From positions 5,109,501-5,173,500 of the forward strand of contig JALGPY010000005.1 in the NCBI GenBank assembly GCA_023055425.1: DNA of 64,000 nt, in the 5' to 3' direction. The position numbers and the translations under genes were made by a program. Below, piece after piece: positions 12,844-21,639 of the stretch. The notes under the pieces were generated by a model. That model was given only the letters and a program-made list of their open reading frames with translations. It did no database searches and was not told the origin of the DNA. Every line of letters begins with the position of its first letter. Position 1 is the first letter of the stretch. The stretch comes from Linanthus parryae (Eukaryota > Streptophyta > Magnoliopsida > Ericales > Polemoniaceae).

Positions 12844-13576
12844 TGTTATAGTAGACATGTCCAGATTTGTTCTTACCAATGAAAACAGTAAGTAATTGAA
12901 AGAACAACTTACGGATCGATAATCTGTTAAATGGAGAAACAAGATGTTGAAGAACAGCCTCGTACAAAGACGATCTCCTTAAGACAATATTCGCCGCCCA
13001 CTGTATGTGCCTTCAGGTTCCTGCAGTGGCGACTGTCCCCCAGGATAGAAGTTCTTCCTGTGTCGCAGATTAGCACGGGACTGCAACACACGACGAACGC
13101 GACTTGCTGATGAGAATGGATAATTTGTGAAGGGAGAGTTTGAATGCTTAGGAATTCAGAATACCTAAACTGGAAGGAGATACTGCCTTTTATAGGCACT
13201 GAAGAGGGACAAGGAACGGTCACAACTGTTCCCAACAGTCACAACTGTTGATAAACGACACTGTTAATTAACAGAATTAATAAAACGTTTGGGTTTATTT
13301 TTCCTGTTAATTTTATGGGTTAAAAAATTGGTTTTCTGGCCCAAAAATAAATAGTCCAGAGTAAGGCCCAACAAACCCAAACACAAACACCCCCAACTTC
13401 GACGGCTTATTGAGCATTCATCTCTTAATGGTTTTCGACGAATGAGTTATCGAAACGATCACCAAGTTACCCACTATACGATGGTGCAATTGGTGTTGTT
13501 AACTCTCAAACGAGCGGGTTAAAACCGATTTCAAAATCGGGTACAAACCGACAATTTGAAAACCATTTTTCCAACA
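12844..13576 (-). repeat. LTR of Copia element 1 (right; 5' LTR in element orientation)
   Basis: 733 bp, followed directly by the target duplication ACTGT. It would hold the promoter for minus-strand transcription. A TTTATAGG-type stretch lies at about 13188. Confidence 0.93.
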
Positions 13577-13994
13577 ACTGTAACTCTGGCAAGTTATTAG
13601 GTCATTTTTTTTATTGTAATAATAGATTGTTTCATTTCATTGATGTATTGCAAATATTTGCAATAGGTTTTACGATTTCTTGCAATTGGCAAAATGATGT
13701 GTGAAGGTGTTCAGATTACTTCCATAAAAAAAATTCTAATTAGTAGTATGTCTCAAAAACCAAGCTCTCGCACCTTGTAATTTAGAGATGATGATTGCTA
13801 ATTCATTCATGCTCATGACTGTTGTAGTTATCCCCCCCAACTCAATTGCCAAATGGAGTTTGTTTGACTTTGATTGCTCTGGTTTACTTAGTTCTTTCTA
13901 GTCTTGATTTTGTTCTGAGTGTAGGGACATGGTATCTCAGAGTGTATATGTCAAATATGCCATAACTGACGTGCTAGCTTATTTCTGTTTTGAT

Positions 13995-14635
13995 CATAGT
14001 TGTCAAATCGGGTTTCAGATACTGAATTGAAATTCACCTTCACTGAATCGTAAATCGAATAGAATCGTGAATCGTAAAGATTCAGCTTGCAATATTTCTG
14101 TGTAGATATAATAAAATATTTCATAAAGTTATAGCATTATTGAACAAAATATTATTATTTTTACAAAAAGGAAGCTCAAATTATTGGAAACTCGCATTCG
14201 TAACTAGTGATTAGGAGTTTCATACATCTAAAAGATAAAAAATAATCTAGATATAGACAGGCATGTGGAGCAAGGGAACTACAAGAGGCCAAGGGAATGA
14301 AAATAATAGAAAACTATTAGCCTTGGACTTGAGACAAATTCACTAGTAATTTAAAACAAATGCATGTTGTAAAACAGACATAATTGTAGGAAGTAATGTA
14401 GGAAGTATTATTTCTTAGACTGATGCTGCAACTCAATTAGAAAAAAAGATGAATCGAAAGTGAATCGTAGAATCGGTCTGAATCGCAACTGAATCGTAAG
14501 ATTCGGACTCTTGAATCGGGATTCAAATAATTTTTTGTCCATTAAAGATTCACTAAGGGATTCGCATCGTTTCATGGGTGAATCGAATCGAATCGTAGGA
14601 TACTAATCGTGAAACGTAAGATTTTGACAATTATG
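13995..14635. mobile_element. hAT-like element with AATCG subterminal repeats
   Basis: The ends CATAGTTGTCAAA and TTTTGACAATTATG are inverted repeats. They are flanked by 8-bp near-duplicates GTTTTGAT (13987-13994) and GTGTTGAT (14636-14643). Both subterminal zones are full of GAATCG/AATCGTA motifs, the kind of subterminal repeat that hAT transposases bind. The paralogous locus at about 19139-19150 is the uninterrupted (empty) site. There is no transposase; the 641-bp element is non-autonomous. Confidence 0.8.
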
Positions 14636-14753
14636 GTGTTGATTGCCATGATGTTTAGAGGCCATGGAATGAAATAGAGGTGATCGCCCCAGTGATTTGT
14701 TTTTCTCCAACAGTGTACTACTGTTTACCCATTTTGCAGAAGTGCTACACTAA

Positions 14754-15078
14754 GGCTCCGTTTGTTTTTGCCCCGGTTTGGTTGGAAGTAAAATGTTTTC
14801 CTGTAAAATGTTTTCCGTGAAATGATTTACACATTCCAAATTCCGTAAGCCATTTTCCGGAGAGTGAAGGAGCACAACAACTCATACTAACACTTCCAAC
14901 ACCACTACCACCTACCTCCACCACGACCAATCACCGCCATTTCCGTCACGGCCCACTGTTTTGGTAAGAGTCAACCAAACACTAGAAAATAATTGCAGGG
15001 AAAGCTTTTTCACACACAATATTTTACGCGTAAAATATTTTCCCTTGTATAACGGTTTACTGCAAACCAAACAGAGCC
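14754..15078. mobile_element. Tourist-like MITE (PIF/Harbinger), copy 1
   Basis: The ends GGCTCCGTTTG and CAAACAGAGCC are inverted repeats flanked by TAA (14751-14753 and 15079-15081). The paralogous locus near 19259-19261 has a single TAA and no insert, which proves the insertion. The length is 325 bp. The interior has repeated AAAATGTTTTCC-like motifs and a central GT/AC-rich stretch. A longer copy in the opposite orientation lies at 23980-24374. Confidence 0.88.
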
Positions 15079-15439
15079 TAAGGCTCCTCCGAATAATTGA
15101 AATGACTTGTGCGGTCGCGTACATTTGTACAAAATTGTCTCTTATACAGTATACTCTTAGGAACTGGGAAGTGAGAGCTACTTGTGGCCAATAGGCATAG
15201 CCGCACAAACCAAGGATTTTCACTGTCAGAGGCTCTACTGTAAGTGTTTTAGAAGCTGGTATCTGAGCCTTCATAGATCTCTCCTTCTCTATTGTGGAAA
15301 ACATGCTCTCATCTCCGACTTTTCTCCCATACGTAAGAAAGTAATATTTTTTGTTTAGGTGGGCTGGAAATAGATTTTCAACCTTCGAGCTTCAGGAACA
15401 AGCTGTCCACCAGGCTAAATTGTTCAGACCTATATATTT

Positions 15440-15641
15440 ATGGCTGCTAATTAATTTACTAAATGAAGGTTGTTGCAAACAAAACATCATAAATATTATT
15501 TCGGTTAAACATCATTAAATTTCCTCATTAAAGGAGGAGGTACTATAAAAAGCTCATCTTGAATGGCATTAACCTTCATCCCACAAATCTCTCAACTCCT
15601 GAATAATATAATAAACAGGAAAACATCTATTTGAGTTCGAA
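15440..15641 (+). promoter_or_regulatory. Proximal promoter of ECA1-like gene A
   Basis: TATAAAA lies at 15544-15550, about 98 bp before the ATG. Upstream, an approximately 90-bp block (GGCTGCTAATTAATTTAC through ACATCATAAATATTA to TTAAACATCATTAAATTTC) is shared with genes B and C and partly with D. Its conservation among otherwise diverged copies suggests shared cis-control. Confidence 0.75.
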
Positions 15642-16001
15642 ATGGTGAAGCGTAACAGTCTATCCATCACAATAATTTTTTTCTTAGCTATTAGCGCCAC
15701 CACACTGATCAGCAACGCAGATGCTAAAGAACCAGTAGAAGATGAGTATACTTTGCACTGCAGTAGGCAAGCAGGCAAAAAATGTGGGGTGCAGCTTTTT
15801 TATGACGTCTTCTATAGAACTGTCAATTTACCCGATAGTTGTTGCAAGAGAGTTGCGAAGATGGGAAAAGACTGTCACGAACATTTGTTCAAAAATGCAG
15901 TTGCATTACTACATTTAAAACCGAATGCTGCTGCTGCTGCACTTAAGCGAAACGAAGAAATATGGAATAGGTGCGAGAGAATTGGATTTGAAAATAATTG
16001 A
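15642..16001 (+). CDS. ECA1/prolamin-like small secreted cysteine-rich protein (copy A)
   Basis: 119 aa, single exon. Residues 1 to about 28 are a signal peptide (basic start, hydrophobic ITIIFFLAISATTLI, small residues before the mature chain). The mature part has six cysteines at 40, 48, 67, 68, 78 and 111, in the C-C-CC-C-C order of the ECA1 gametogenesis-related (prolamin-like, DUF1278) family. It also has the family signatures KKCG, the CCK..KMGKDCHEHL block and the IWN.C end. This family acts in the apoplast or endomembrane system and is mostly expressed in female gametophyte, embryo sac or seed tissues; EC1 members trigger sperm activation. That role is inferred here from family only. 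The ATG at 15642 is the first in frame, with no earlier in-frame start after the TATA box. Close paralogues are at 24714, 27921 (dead) and 58716. Codons 96-100 form a short alanine run. Confidence 0.85.
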   Translation: MVKRNSLSITIIFFLAISATTLISNADAKEPVEDEYTLHCSRQAGKKCGVQLFYDVFYRTVNLPDSCCKRVAKMGKDCHEHLFKNAVALLHLKPNAAAAALKRNEEIWNRCERIGFENN

Positions 16002-16475
16002 TTTCATGTGATATGATGGTGAGACTAAACTTGTAGAATTATGAATCTACGCATGTAGTGGGATATTAATAAATATAACAATATTTTTCTTCTGAAGGCG
16101 TGTTACAATGAATTTTGCTTTTGCTGGTCAGTTAGAATTGTCCTAAATCCAATTTAGAGTTATTAAGGACAACCAACAGGGAAATCCCTTCCCATCCCAA
16201 AGAATAACCCCTCTGAGAACATGATCGGGATATTGTTTTTACCTGAGCCCTGATGCTATTCCCCGATTGAAGAAATATCAACCTCTTCAAAATACGCCTT
16301 CTGACAAAATCATTCAGTTGGGTAATTTCATCTTGGGTTTTTTCTTCTTATCGCTCTCTAAGGCTTAGACAGTCCCTTCATTAGTGCAGGGAAGAGCGTG
16401 ATAAGCTATGAGTTGCTAAATAAAACCACCATCGTCAGGGTCATTAAAGATGCATCCATCCACCCACAAATTGTT
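16002..16475 (+). repeat. Duplicated 3' flank of ECA1-like gene A
   Basis: The sequence after the stop matches the 3' flanks of genes B (25065-25530) and C (28284-28700). Shared landmarks are ATATGATGGTGAGACTAAAC, TCCAATTTAG, GCTTAGACAGTC and GAGCGTGATAAGCTATGAG. An AATAAA-type signal lies near 16067. The block ends at the 9-bp target duplication of the Mutator-like element. Confidence 0.75.
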
Positions 16476-18166
16476 GGCTTACTTGTTGATTGCATACCCC
16501 CAGTATATCGAAATATGCTGATTGCAATCCCCACTTCTAAAATTAGCTGATTGCAACCCCCATTTGCAATACTACTAGCTTACTGAAACTGGTAAAATTT
16601 CCATCTAAACAGCTGTAGATGTTTGGAGGGTGAAATTGTCAATTAAAAAACTTGTGCTGTTAAAAAGAACGAAATAGAAGCAAATACAGAAATGAGGAAG
16701 AGGAAGAAGAACCAGAACATCTGACCTCTGCGGCTCTGCCTCCTAACTCACCATCCGTTGATTTCTCTTGGCTATCTAAAGTATCATTTTTTATGCGCAC
16801 TCTCAAGAAGCTGCAACCCACCTGGAGAAAAGAGTGTTCTTCTTATCACGAACAACAGTAGGACCCCTTATCCTTTCTCTCTGTCTAATTTCGTCGTTCA
16901 ACTGACCCCAATCAGAGATTTTCTAAAATCTTGAAAGCAACACTGATTTTCACCTCTACTAATTTGCCATCCAAGAGAGAATCTGCTTTAAAGCTTTGAT
17001 TTGATTGTAAATGTAATATGAAATTGTTTTTGAGAGCTGATTGCGATGGGTGTGGCCGCCAAATCTGGGAGGTCTTGTAGCGGAGGAGTGTTGTTAGCAA
17101 TATATACTGCATCAGCCAAATAAACTGCATTTCTGCTTCTATGAAGAGGTTCAAACTTTAGAGAACCGCCACTCACCATCAAAGCTAGTGACCACTCTCT
17201 CCATATTCGACCTCTGTCGCTGCGCTGACCAAACCACCGGCAGCAACTAAAGCTGGTGGCTTGCTTCTATGACACACTAGAAGAGAAACCCACGGACCCC
17301 AAACGCTGCAACCCAAGCCGACCTGGACAATCCATGAACTCCCTCCACTGTCCCACCCTCCCAATCGAATCATGCATCCCCAGAAACTTGGCCCAACTCA
17401 GAGACTCAACACACCACCGCCACCCTCTTTTCCTCCTCCGACCCTACTCACAGACCCGACTCCCAATCAAATCTCCCTCTCTATGTGTTTCCAAGTCCAA
17501 ACCGTAAGGACAAATTCAATTAACAAACTGTCAGTATACAGAAAGGGAATCGGGGTTTATAATGCCTTTTCAGTTATTACAAAATAACGTTGTGGTGGTG
17601 ATGGTTGTAGTTGTTGATGACATAGACGAACCTGGGTTTGTGATGGAGTTGCGGTGGTGATGAGCGGTAATTGTAGCAGAGATGGTGGTTGTAGTGGAAG
17701 ACATGGTGGTAGTAGTGGTGGAGATTGGGCGTTATTCAAAGAGTTCTTTAGTAGTGGGAACTTGACCGTATTGCCCTCACAATTTAGGACACACATGGAA
17801 ACTAACAGAATATTCTCTAACATGGTTAACGGTAATTTTTTCCCAGTTTCAATTAGGCTAGTAGTATTGCAAATGGGGGTCGCAATCAGCTAATTTTAGA
17901 AGTGAGGGTTGCAATCAGCCTATTTCGATATACTGGGGGTATGCAATCACTAGCGGTGGAGCCAGGAAATCGAACCAGCCGGGGCAAAACTAGGATGCGA
18001 CGAAAATTTGTAATTCCAGCCGGGGCATTTTTGTATTTTCCAAAGGGTCTTAGGTTAAAATAGCTATAATTAGAAGGGTGGTAGTGGAGTTTTCAAGAAG
18101 TCAGGGGTGGCAATTGCCACCCCTTGTCCTGAAGTAGCTCCGCCCCTGGCAATCAGCAATTAAGCC
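16476..18166. mobile_element. Mutator-like element with long inverted repeats (possible gene-fragment carrier)
   Basis: The terminal inverted repeats are about 120 bp (left 16476 to about 16600, right about 17845-17950 continued at 18149-18166). The outer end is GGCTTA.TTG.TGATTGCATA with CCCCCAGTATATCGAAATA just inside. The element is flanked by a perfect 9-bp duplication CAAATTGTT (16467-16475 and 18167-18175), diagnostic for Mutator. The paralogous site after gene B (near 25527) is empty. The interior of about 1.2 kb has no transposase. It contains GC-richer, gene-like stretches (17040-17500, for example minus-strand frame 16988-17182), so capture of host fragments (Pack-MULE style) is possible but not shown. 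Confidence 0.88.
17951..18148. mobile_element. hAT-type MITE nested in the Mutator-like element
   Basis: 198 bp with inverted ends TAGCGGTGGAGCCA and the complement CAGGGGCGGAGCTA, flanked by GCAATCAC (17943-17950) and GCAATCAG (18149-18156), 7 of 8 identical. It sits within the right terminal repeat of the Mutator-like element, splitting its last bases from the rest, so it arrived later. Confidence 0.8.
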
Positions 18167-18199
18167 CAAATTGTTCAGACCTGTTGAGTGGTTGTGTTG

Positions 18200-20327
18200 G
18201 CAACCTCACCTTCTCTGCTTCTCCCCTTCATATTTTCCTTGGCCGGAGCAAATAGGTTTCAGATTTCCGATCCATCTCCCTGAGGTTCGTCTCTCTATCC
18301 GATTGCACATGTAAATTGTTTATCTGTTCAATTCGCTGATTTTGATTGTGGAAAGAGCTCGGGAATCTAGAGATTGAGAATCTAGAGTTTGGAGTTATTA
18401 TGGAATATATGGTGCTGGATTGAACTTCATATTTTTCTGTGTTGTTTGTTTGTTTCGAGGAGTAAATTGGTTGCTTTTGCATCCGAGTAGCTTACCTAGA
18501 ACGCCATAAATGAGAAACCTAACTGGTACTACTTGTACAGAACCTACTTTGGCAAGTTATTAGGTCATTTTGATTGTTACTGCAAATGGTTGCAATGGGT
18601 ATTCAATTTCTTGCAATTCGCAAAAGTACGTGTAAAGGTGTTCAGATTACTTCAATATTAGTATTGTCTCAAAAAGTAAGCTCTTGCACCATGTAATTTA
18701 GAGATGATGATTGCTAATTCATTCATGCTCAGGAGTGTTGTACTTATCCTCGTTTTAAGGGTGTTTGTCTCTCTTCTAGAGTAACATACTGCAACGGAGA
18801 TTAGGAAAGTGCGAACGATTTCATTCCCTGTTGCGCATGACATTTTCGTTTTAAGATTTGTCTTTTTCTGTTGAGGCTTGCTCCTTATTTATCTTGATCC
18901 CACATTCACTGAATGATTATATTTCTGTATGTATGCTTCGGTTTACCATGTTTATTTTGGGTGAGTCGACGCTCGAAACTCACTCTGGTAGATATAAGTG
19001 CCAGTTATCTCAGAATGATAGGCATCTCTCGAATTGCAGATATGCCAAACTTGGCACATGGCGTAAGCCATTATCTGGCTGCAGCAGCTATATATGCTCA
19101 GAGTGTATATGACACATATGCCATAACAGACGTGCTAGCTTATTTCGGTTTTCATTACCATGATGTTTAGACGCCATGGGTATGAAATAGAGGTGATCGC
19201 CCCAGTGATTTGGTTTTGTGGAACATCGTACTGTTGCCCATTTTGCAGGAGTGCTACACTAAGGTTCCTCCGAAACAATGTAATGATTTGTGGTCGCGTA
19301 CATTAGCACAAATCTTGTCTCTTACCCCCTTAGGAAGTGAGAGCTACTTGTAGCCCATAGGCATAGCCGCACAAACCAAGGATTTTCACTGTGAGAGGCT
19401 CTACTGTCAGTGTTCTACAAGCTGGTATGCTATGAATCTGAGCCTTCATAGCCCTCTCCCTCTTTCTTGTGGATTGCTATCACTCAGACTTTTATATTCA
19501 TCTTATTTTAGTTTCTTTTGACCTTTTCCCATACGTAATAATGTAATATTTTTTGTTTAGGTGGGATGGGAATAGATTTTCAACCTTCTAGCTTCAGGCA
19601 CAAGCTGTCCACCAGGCTTAAGCCTTGGTGGTTAGTTGAGTTATTTTATCTTCCAAGTCATATAACTCGACATACATGCCAAGGTGTATGTTGAAAAATT
19701 AGAATCACTTTCCTGCTGTCTAGGGTTGTGTCTGGGTTTGGCATGATGAACTTCTGGCTCCTGTCCAAAAGTTGATACTATGAAGGTAGATAACTTTGTT
19801 TGGTGCACTAGCTGGAACTTTGAAAGGTTTGGTAAAAATTAAATACTGGTTACTCGGTGAATCACAAAAGATAGGTTAGGTAATAGATTAGTAGAGCCAA
19901 CAATTAAATCATAGGGCTCTTACTGCTGCCATTAAACTTAAAGAGTAAGGACGGATGTTTATAAACTACTGGTGGTTCCCTTTCTGATTTGTGCTGAGTT
20001 TGGGGAAGTTTCAAAGCTCGGTGTCTCTCATGAGGTAATATAATATAATTTGTGTAGGTTAGGTTTTCAAAATGATGTCGAATCTGGATACTGATTTTGC
20101 CTTATCATTATGCCTGGTTTCTCTTCGAGATGCATGATGTTTTAGAAGTGTAAATTTACAATTTTCCACGCTTGGGAAGCGACCATTTGAATGCTGATGC
20201 TGTCAATCCATCTTTATGTTATATGATATTCTGTACTAAACTTATTCTTGCTATAATTGTCACATACTTGTTTATACTTTATAGACCTTACTTTACACAT
20301 TTAAAATATATATATATTTTTTTGTAG
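18200..20327 (+). promoter_or_regulatory. Promoter, 5' leader and leader intron region of the F-box gene
   Basis: A CT-rich leader-like stretch (18210-18300) resembles that at 7080-7180. The region from here to 19640 is duplicated at 7080-15420. Just before the CDS there is a pyrimidine- and T-rich tract ending TTTTTTTGTAG (20316-20327), a good 3' splice site, so the 5' UTR very likely contains at least one intron. I cannot fix the transcription start or donor sites from sequence alone. Confidence 0.55.
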
Positions 20328-20345
20328 ATGATCAGAGAGCAATAA
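20328..20345 (+). promoter_or_regulatory. Five-codon upstream ORF before the F-box CDS
   Basis: Directly after the predicted 3' splice site, ATG opens a frame of five codons (M-I-R-E-Q) closed by TAA. It ends two bases before the main ATG at 20348. Ribosomes would have to reinitiate or scan past it, so it could dampen translation. It exists in mRNA only if the splice site is used as predicted. Confidence 0.5.
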
Positions 20346-20347
20346 CA

Positions 20348-21481
20348 ATGTCAGTTTCACAAGTTGAAAGTATGGCATCCTTGAGTAGCGATCTTTTCTA
20401 TGACATATTGAGGCGCCTTGACGGGTCAACTTTGGCTAGTGCAGCATGTACTTGTTCAGCGCTCCATTCCATCTCAAAAGAAGAAATATTATGGGAAAAT
20501 GTATGCTCTTCTCTGTGGCCTTCAACTAACCGCGAAGATGTAAAAAATCTAGTATCATCAATTGGTGGATTCCAAAAGTTCTATTCAGACTGTTTCCCTC
20601 TTATTGTTAACAAGGATGTCCCTGAATTCAGATGGAATGACTTCAACTATCTTGATTACCCAGAAGAGTGGACTGAAGCGGAGTATTACGGTGACATGGA
20701 GGAGTTCCATAGCATTTCACCATCAGATTTTGTTTCTATTGTGGACATTCGATACAAAGATCAAACAATTTGCTCAAAAGTCCTCTGGGGAATCCCTAAT
20801 GCAAATGGAAATGGGTTTAGTGGTTGGTTTTACAATTGCCCTTTTAGGATTGATCTTCTCAACTACTCTTCTGTAGATGACAACCATTATGATGAGGTCA
20901 CCCTTTCAGTTTCCGATGGTCTCCCGCCGATTTCATCCATAGAAAGAGAGAGAAAAGACGGTAAACTATGGCAAGATCTCAGGAATGAACTCCGACTTAG
21001 TTGGATACTTGTCAATAAGAAAATAAAGCAAGCTGCTAATCTTTCTAGCTGGAGTCCTCTTGGTGGGCAAAGACACTGGCCAACAGATAAAGATTTCTTG
21101 TTAAGGTTTGGATCAATACTTCCAGCTAAAGACATTCTTCCTTGTCAAGTTGTAGAATGCATTCTTCTCATGAAATTCAGAGTGGTGCAAACAGAAGATG
21201 AAAATGTCCAAACAACGCTGAAACTAACTGAGTTAAGCTTGCAATTGGGAGATATGGAAGGTGCGCATGTTAATGGGAAAAATAGTCTGCTTGTTCTAAA
21301 AGAAGCACTCAGCTGCCGGAGGAGCAAAAACTACAGTGAAGCGCTAGAGTCATGTCATCTATATTCAAAAGTCCAGAGTGAGCTTAAAGAAGAAAAGATG
21401 AGGAACGAAAACAGGTTAGACCGTGTCTGTATATTGAGTGGCATTGCTGCATTTCTTACACTCTGTTATTATGTTATGTGA
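20348..21481 (+). CDS. F-box protein with C-terminal membrane anchor (CFB / At2g27310-At2g36090-like)
   Basis: 377 aa, one exon. Residues about 9-55 form the F-box (ASLSSDLFYDILRRLDG, then ACTCSALHSIS and ILWENVCSSLWPS), which binds SKP1 in SCF ubiquitin ligases. The middle part (about 60-310) has the WNDFNYLDYPEEW and LVNKKIKQAANLSSWSPLGG type segments that I associate with the plant family of the cytokinin-induced F-box protein CFB. Residues about 330-358 are a charged helix. The last 19 residues (RVCILSGIAAFLTLCYYVM) are a single hydrophobic anchor ending at the stop codon, as in CFB-type proteins, which predicts tail-anchoring facing the cytosol. The start is the first ATG of the frame; Met9 is an alternative that would fit the family start (MASLSSDLF). 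A related 5' region without CDS lies at 7080-15420. Family membership is from memory of motifs, and substrates are unknown. Confidence 0.85.
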   Translation: MSVSQVESMASLSSDLFYDILRRLDGSTLASAACTCSALHSISKEEILWENVCSSLWPSTNREDVKNLVSSIGGFQKFYSDCFPLIVNKDVPEFRWNDFNYLDYPEEWTEAEYYGDMEEFHSISPSDFVSIVDIRYKDQTICSKVLWGIPNANGNGFSGWFYNCPFRIDLLNYSSVDDNHYDEVTLSVSDGLPPISSIERERKDGKLWQDLRNELRLSWILVNKKIKQAANLSSWSPLGGQRHWPTDKDFLLRFGSILPAKDILPCQVVECILLMKFRVVQTEDENVQTTLKLTELSLQLGDMEGAHVNGKNSLLVLKEALSCRRSKNYSEALESCHLYSKVQSELKEEKMRNENRLDRVCILSGIAAFLTLCYYVM

Positions 21482-21565
21482 GATGTGCATTTTGTAAATT
21501 TCCAATTTTGGCTCCTGTTAATAAGAGGAAACATTCTTCTCTTGGCTTCTTAGTTCTTACATAGT

Positions 21566-21584
21566 AAATCTGTAATTGTTTCTC

Positions 21585-21616
<32 letters not shown>

Positions 21617-21623
21617 TAATTGT
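21566..21623 (+). mobile_element. Minimal poly(A) retro-insertion with 14-bp target duplication
   Basis: The 14-bp direct repeat AAATCTGTAATTGT (21566-21579 and 21610-21623) flanks only TTCTC plus about 25 A. This is what target-primed reverse transcription leaves when almost nothing but a poly(A) tail is copied. It lies about 85 bp after the F-box stop codon, probably in the 3' UTR. Confidence 0.7.
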
Positions 21624-21639
21624 AAACACATAAATACAA

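Larger units (their letters stand above)
7376..13576 (-). mobile_element. Ty1/Copia LTR retrotransposon 1 (6.2 kb)
   Basis: This complete element has two 733-bp LTRs (7376-8108 and 12844-13576) that read as identical to me. They begin TGTTATAG and end CCAACA and are flanked by perfect 5-bp duplications ACTGT (7371-7375 and 13577-13581). The pol order on the minus strand is gag, integrase, reverse transcriptase, RNase H, that is, Copia. A purine-rich stretch (minus strand TGTGGGGGAT) abuts the left LTR. I do not see the usual iMet primer site beside the right LTR. The coding region is badly broken although the LTRs match, which suggests recent mobilisation in trans of a defective copy, or gene conversion between the LTRs. 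Confidence 0.93.
7080..15420 (+). pseudogene. Truncated paralogue of the F-box gene 5' region, interrupted by three transposons
   Basis: Segments 7080-7375, 13577-13994, 14636-14753 and 15079-15420 align in order with 18230-19610, upstream of the intact F-box gene. Shared landmarks include CTTACCTAGAACGCCATAAA-like sequence, GGCAAGTTATTAGGTCATTT, GAAATAGAGGTGATCGCCCC and CAAGCTGTCCACCAGGCT. The copy stops at about 15416, where ECA1-flanking sequence begins, so it has no coding region. The interruptions are a Copia element (7376-13576), a hAT element (13995-14635) and a Tourist-like MITE (14754-15078). Confidence 0.8.

Noticed and set aside
16988..17507. Several 60-85 codon frames on both strands as host genes
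   Set aside because: They lie inside the Mutator-like element, overlap each other and show no domain; possible captured fragments only.
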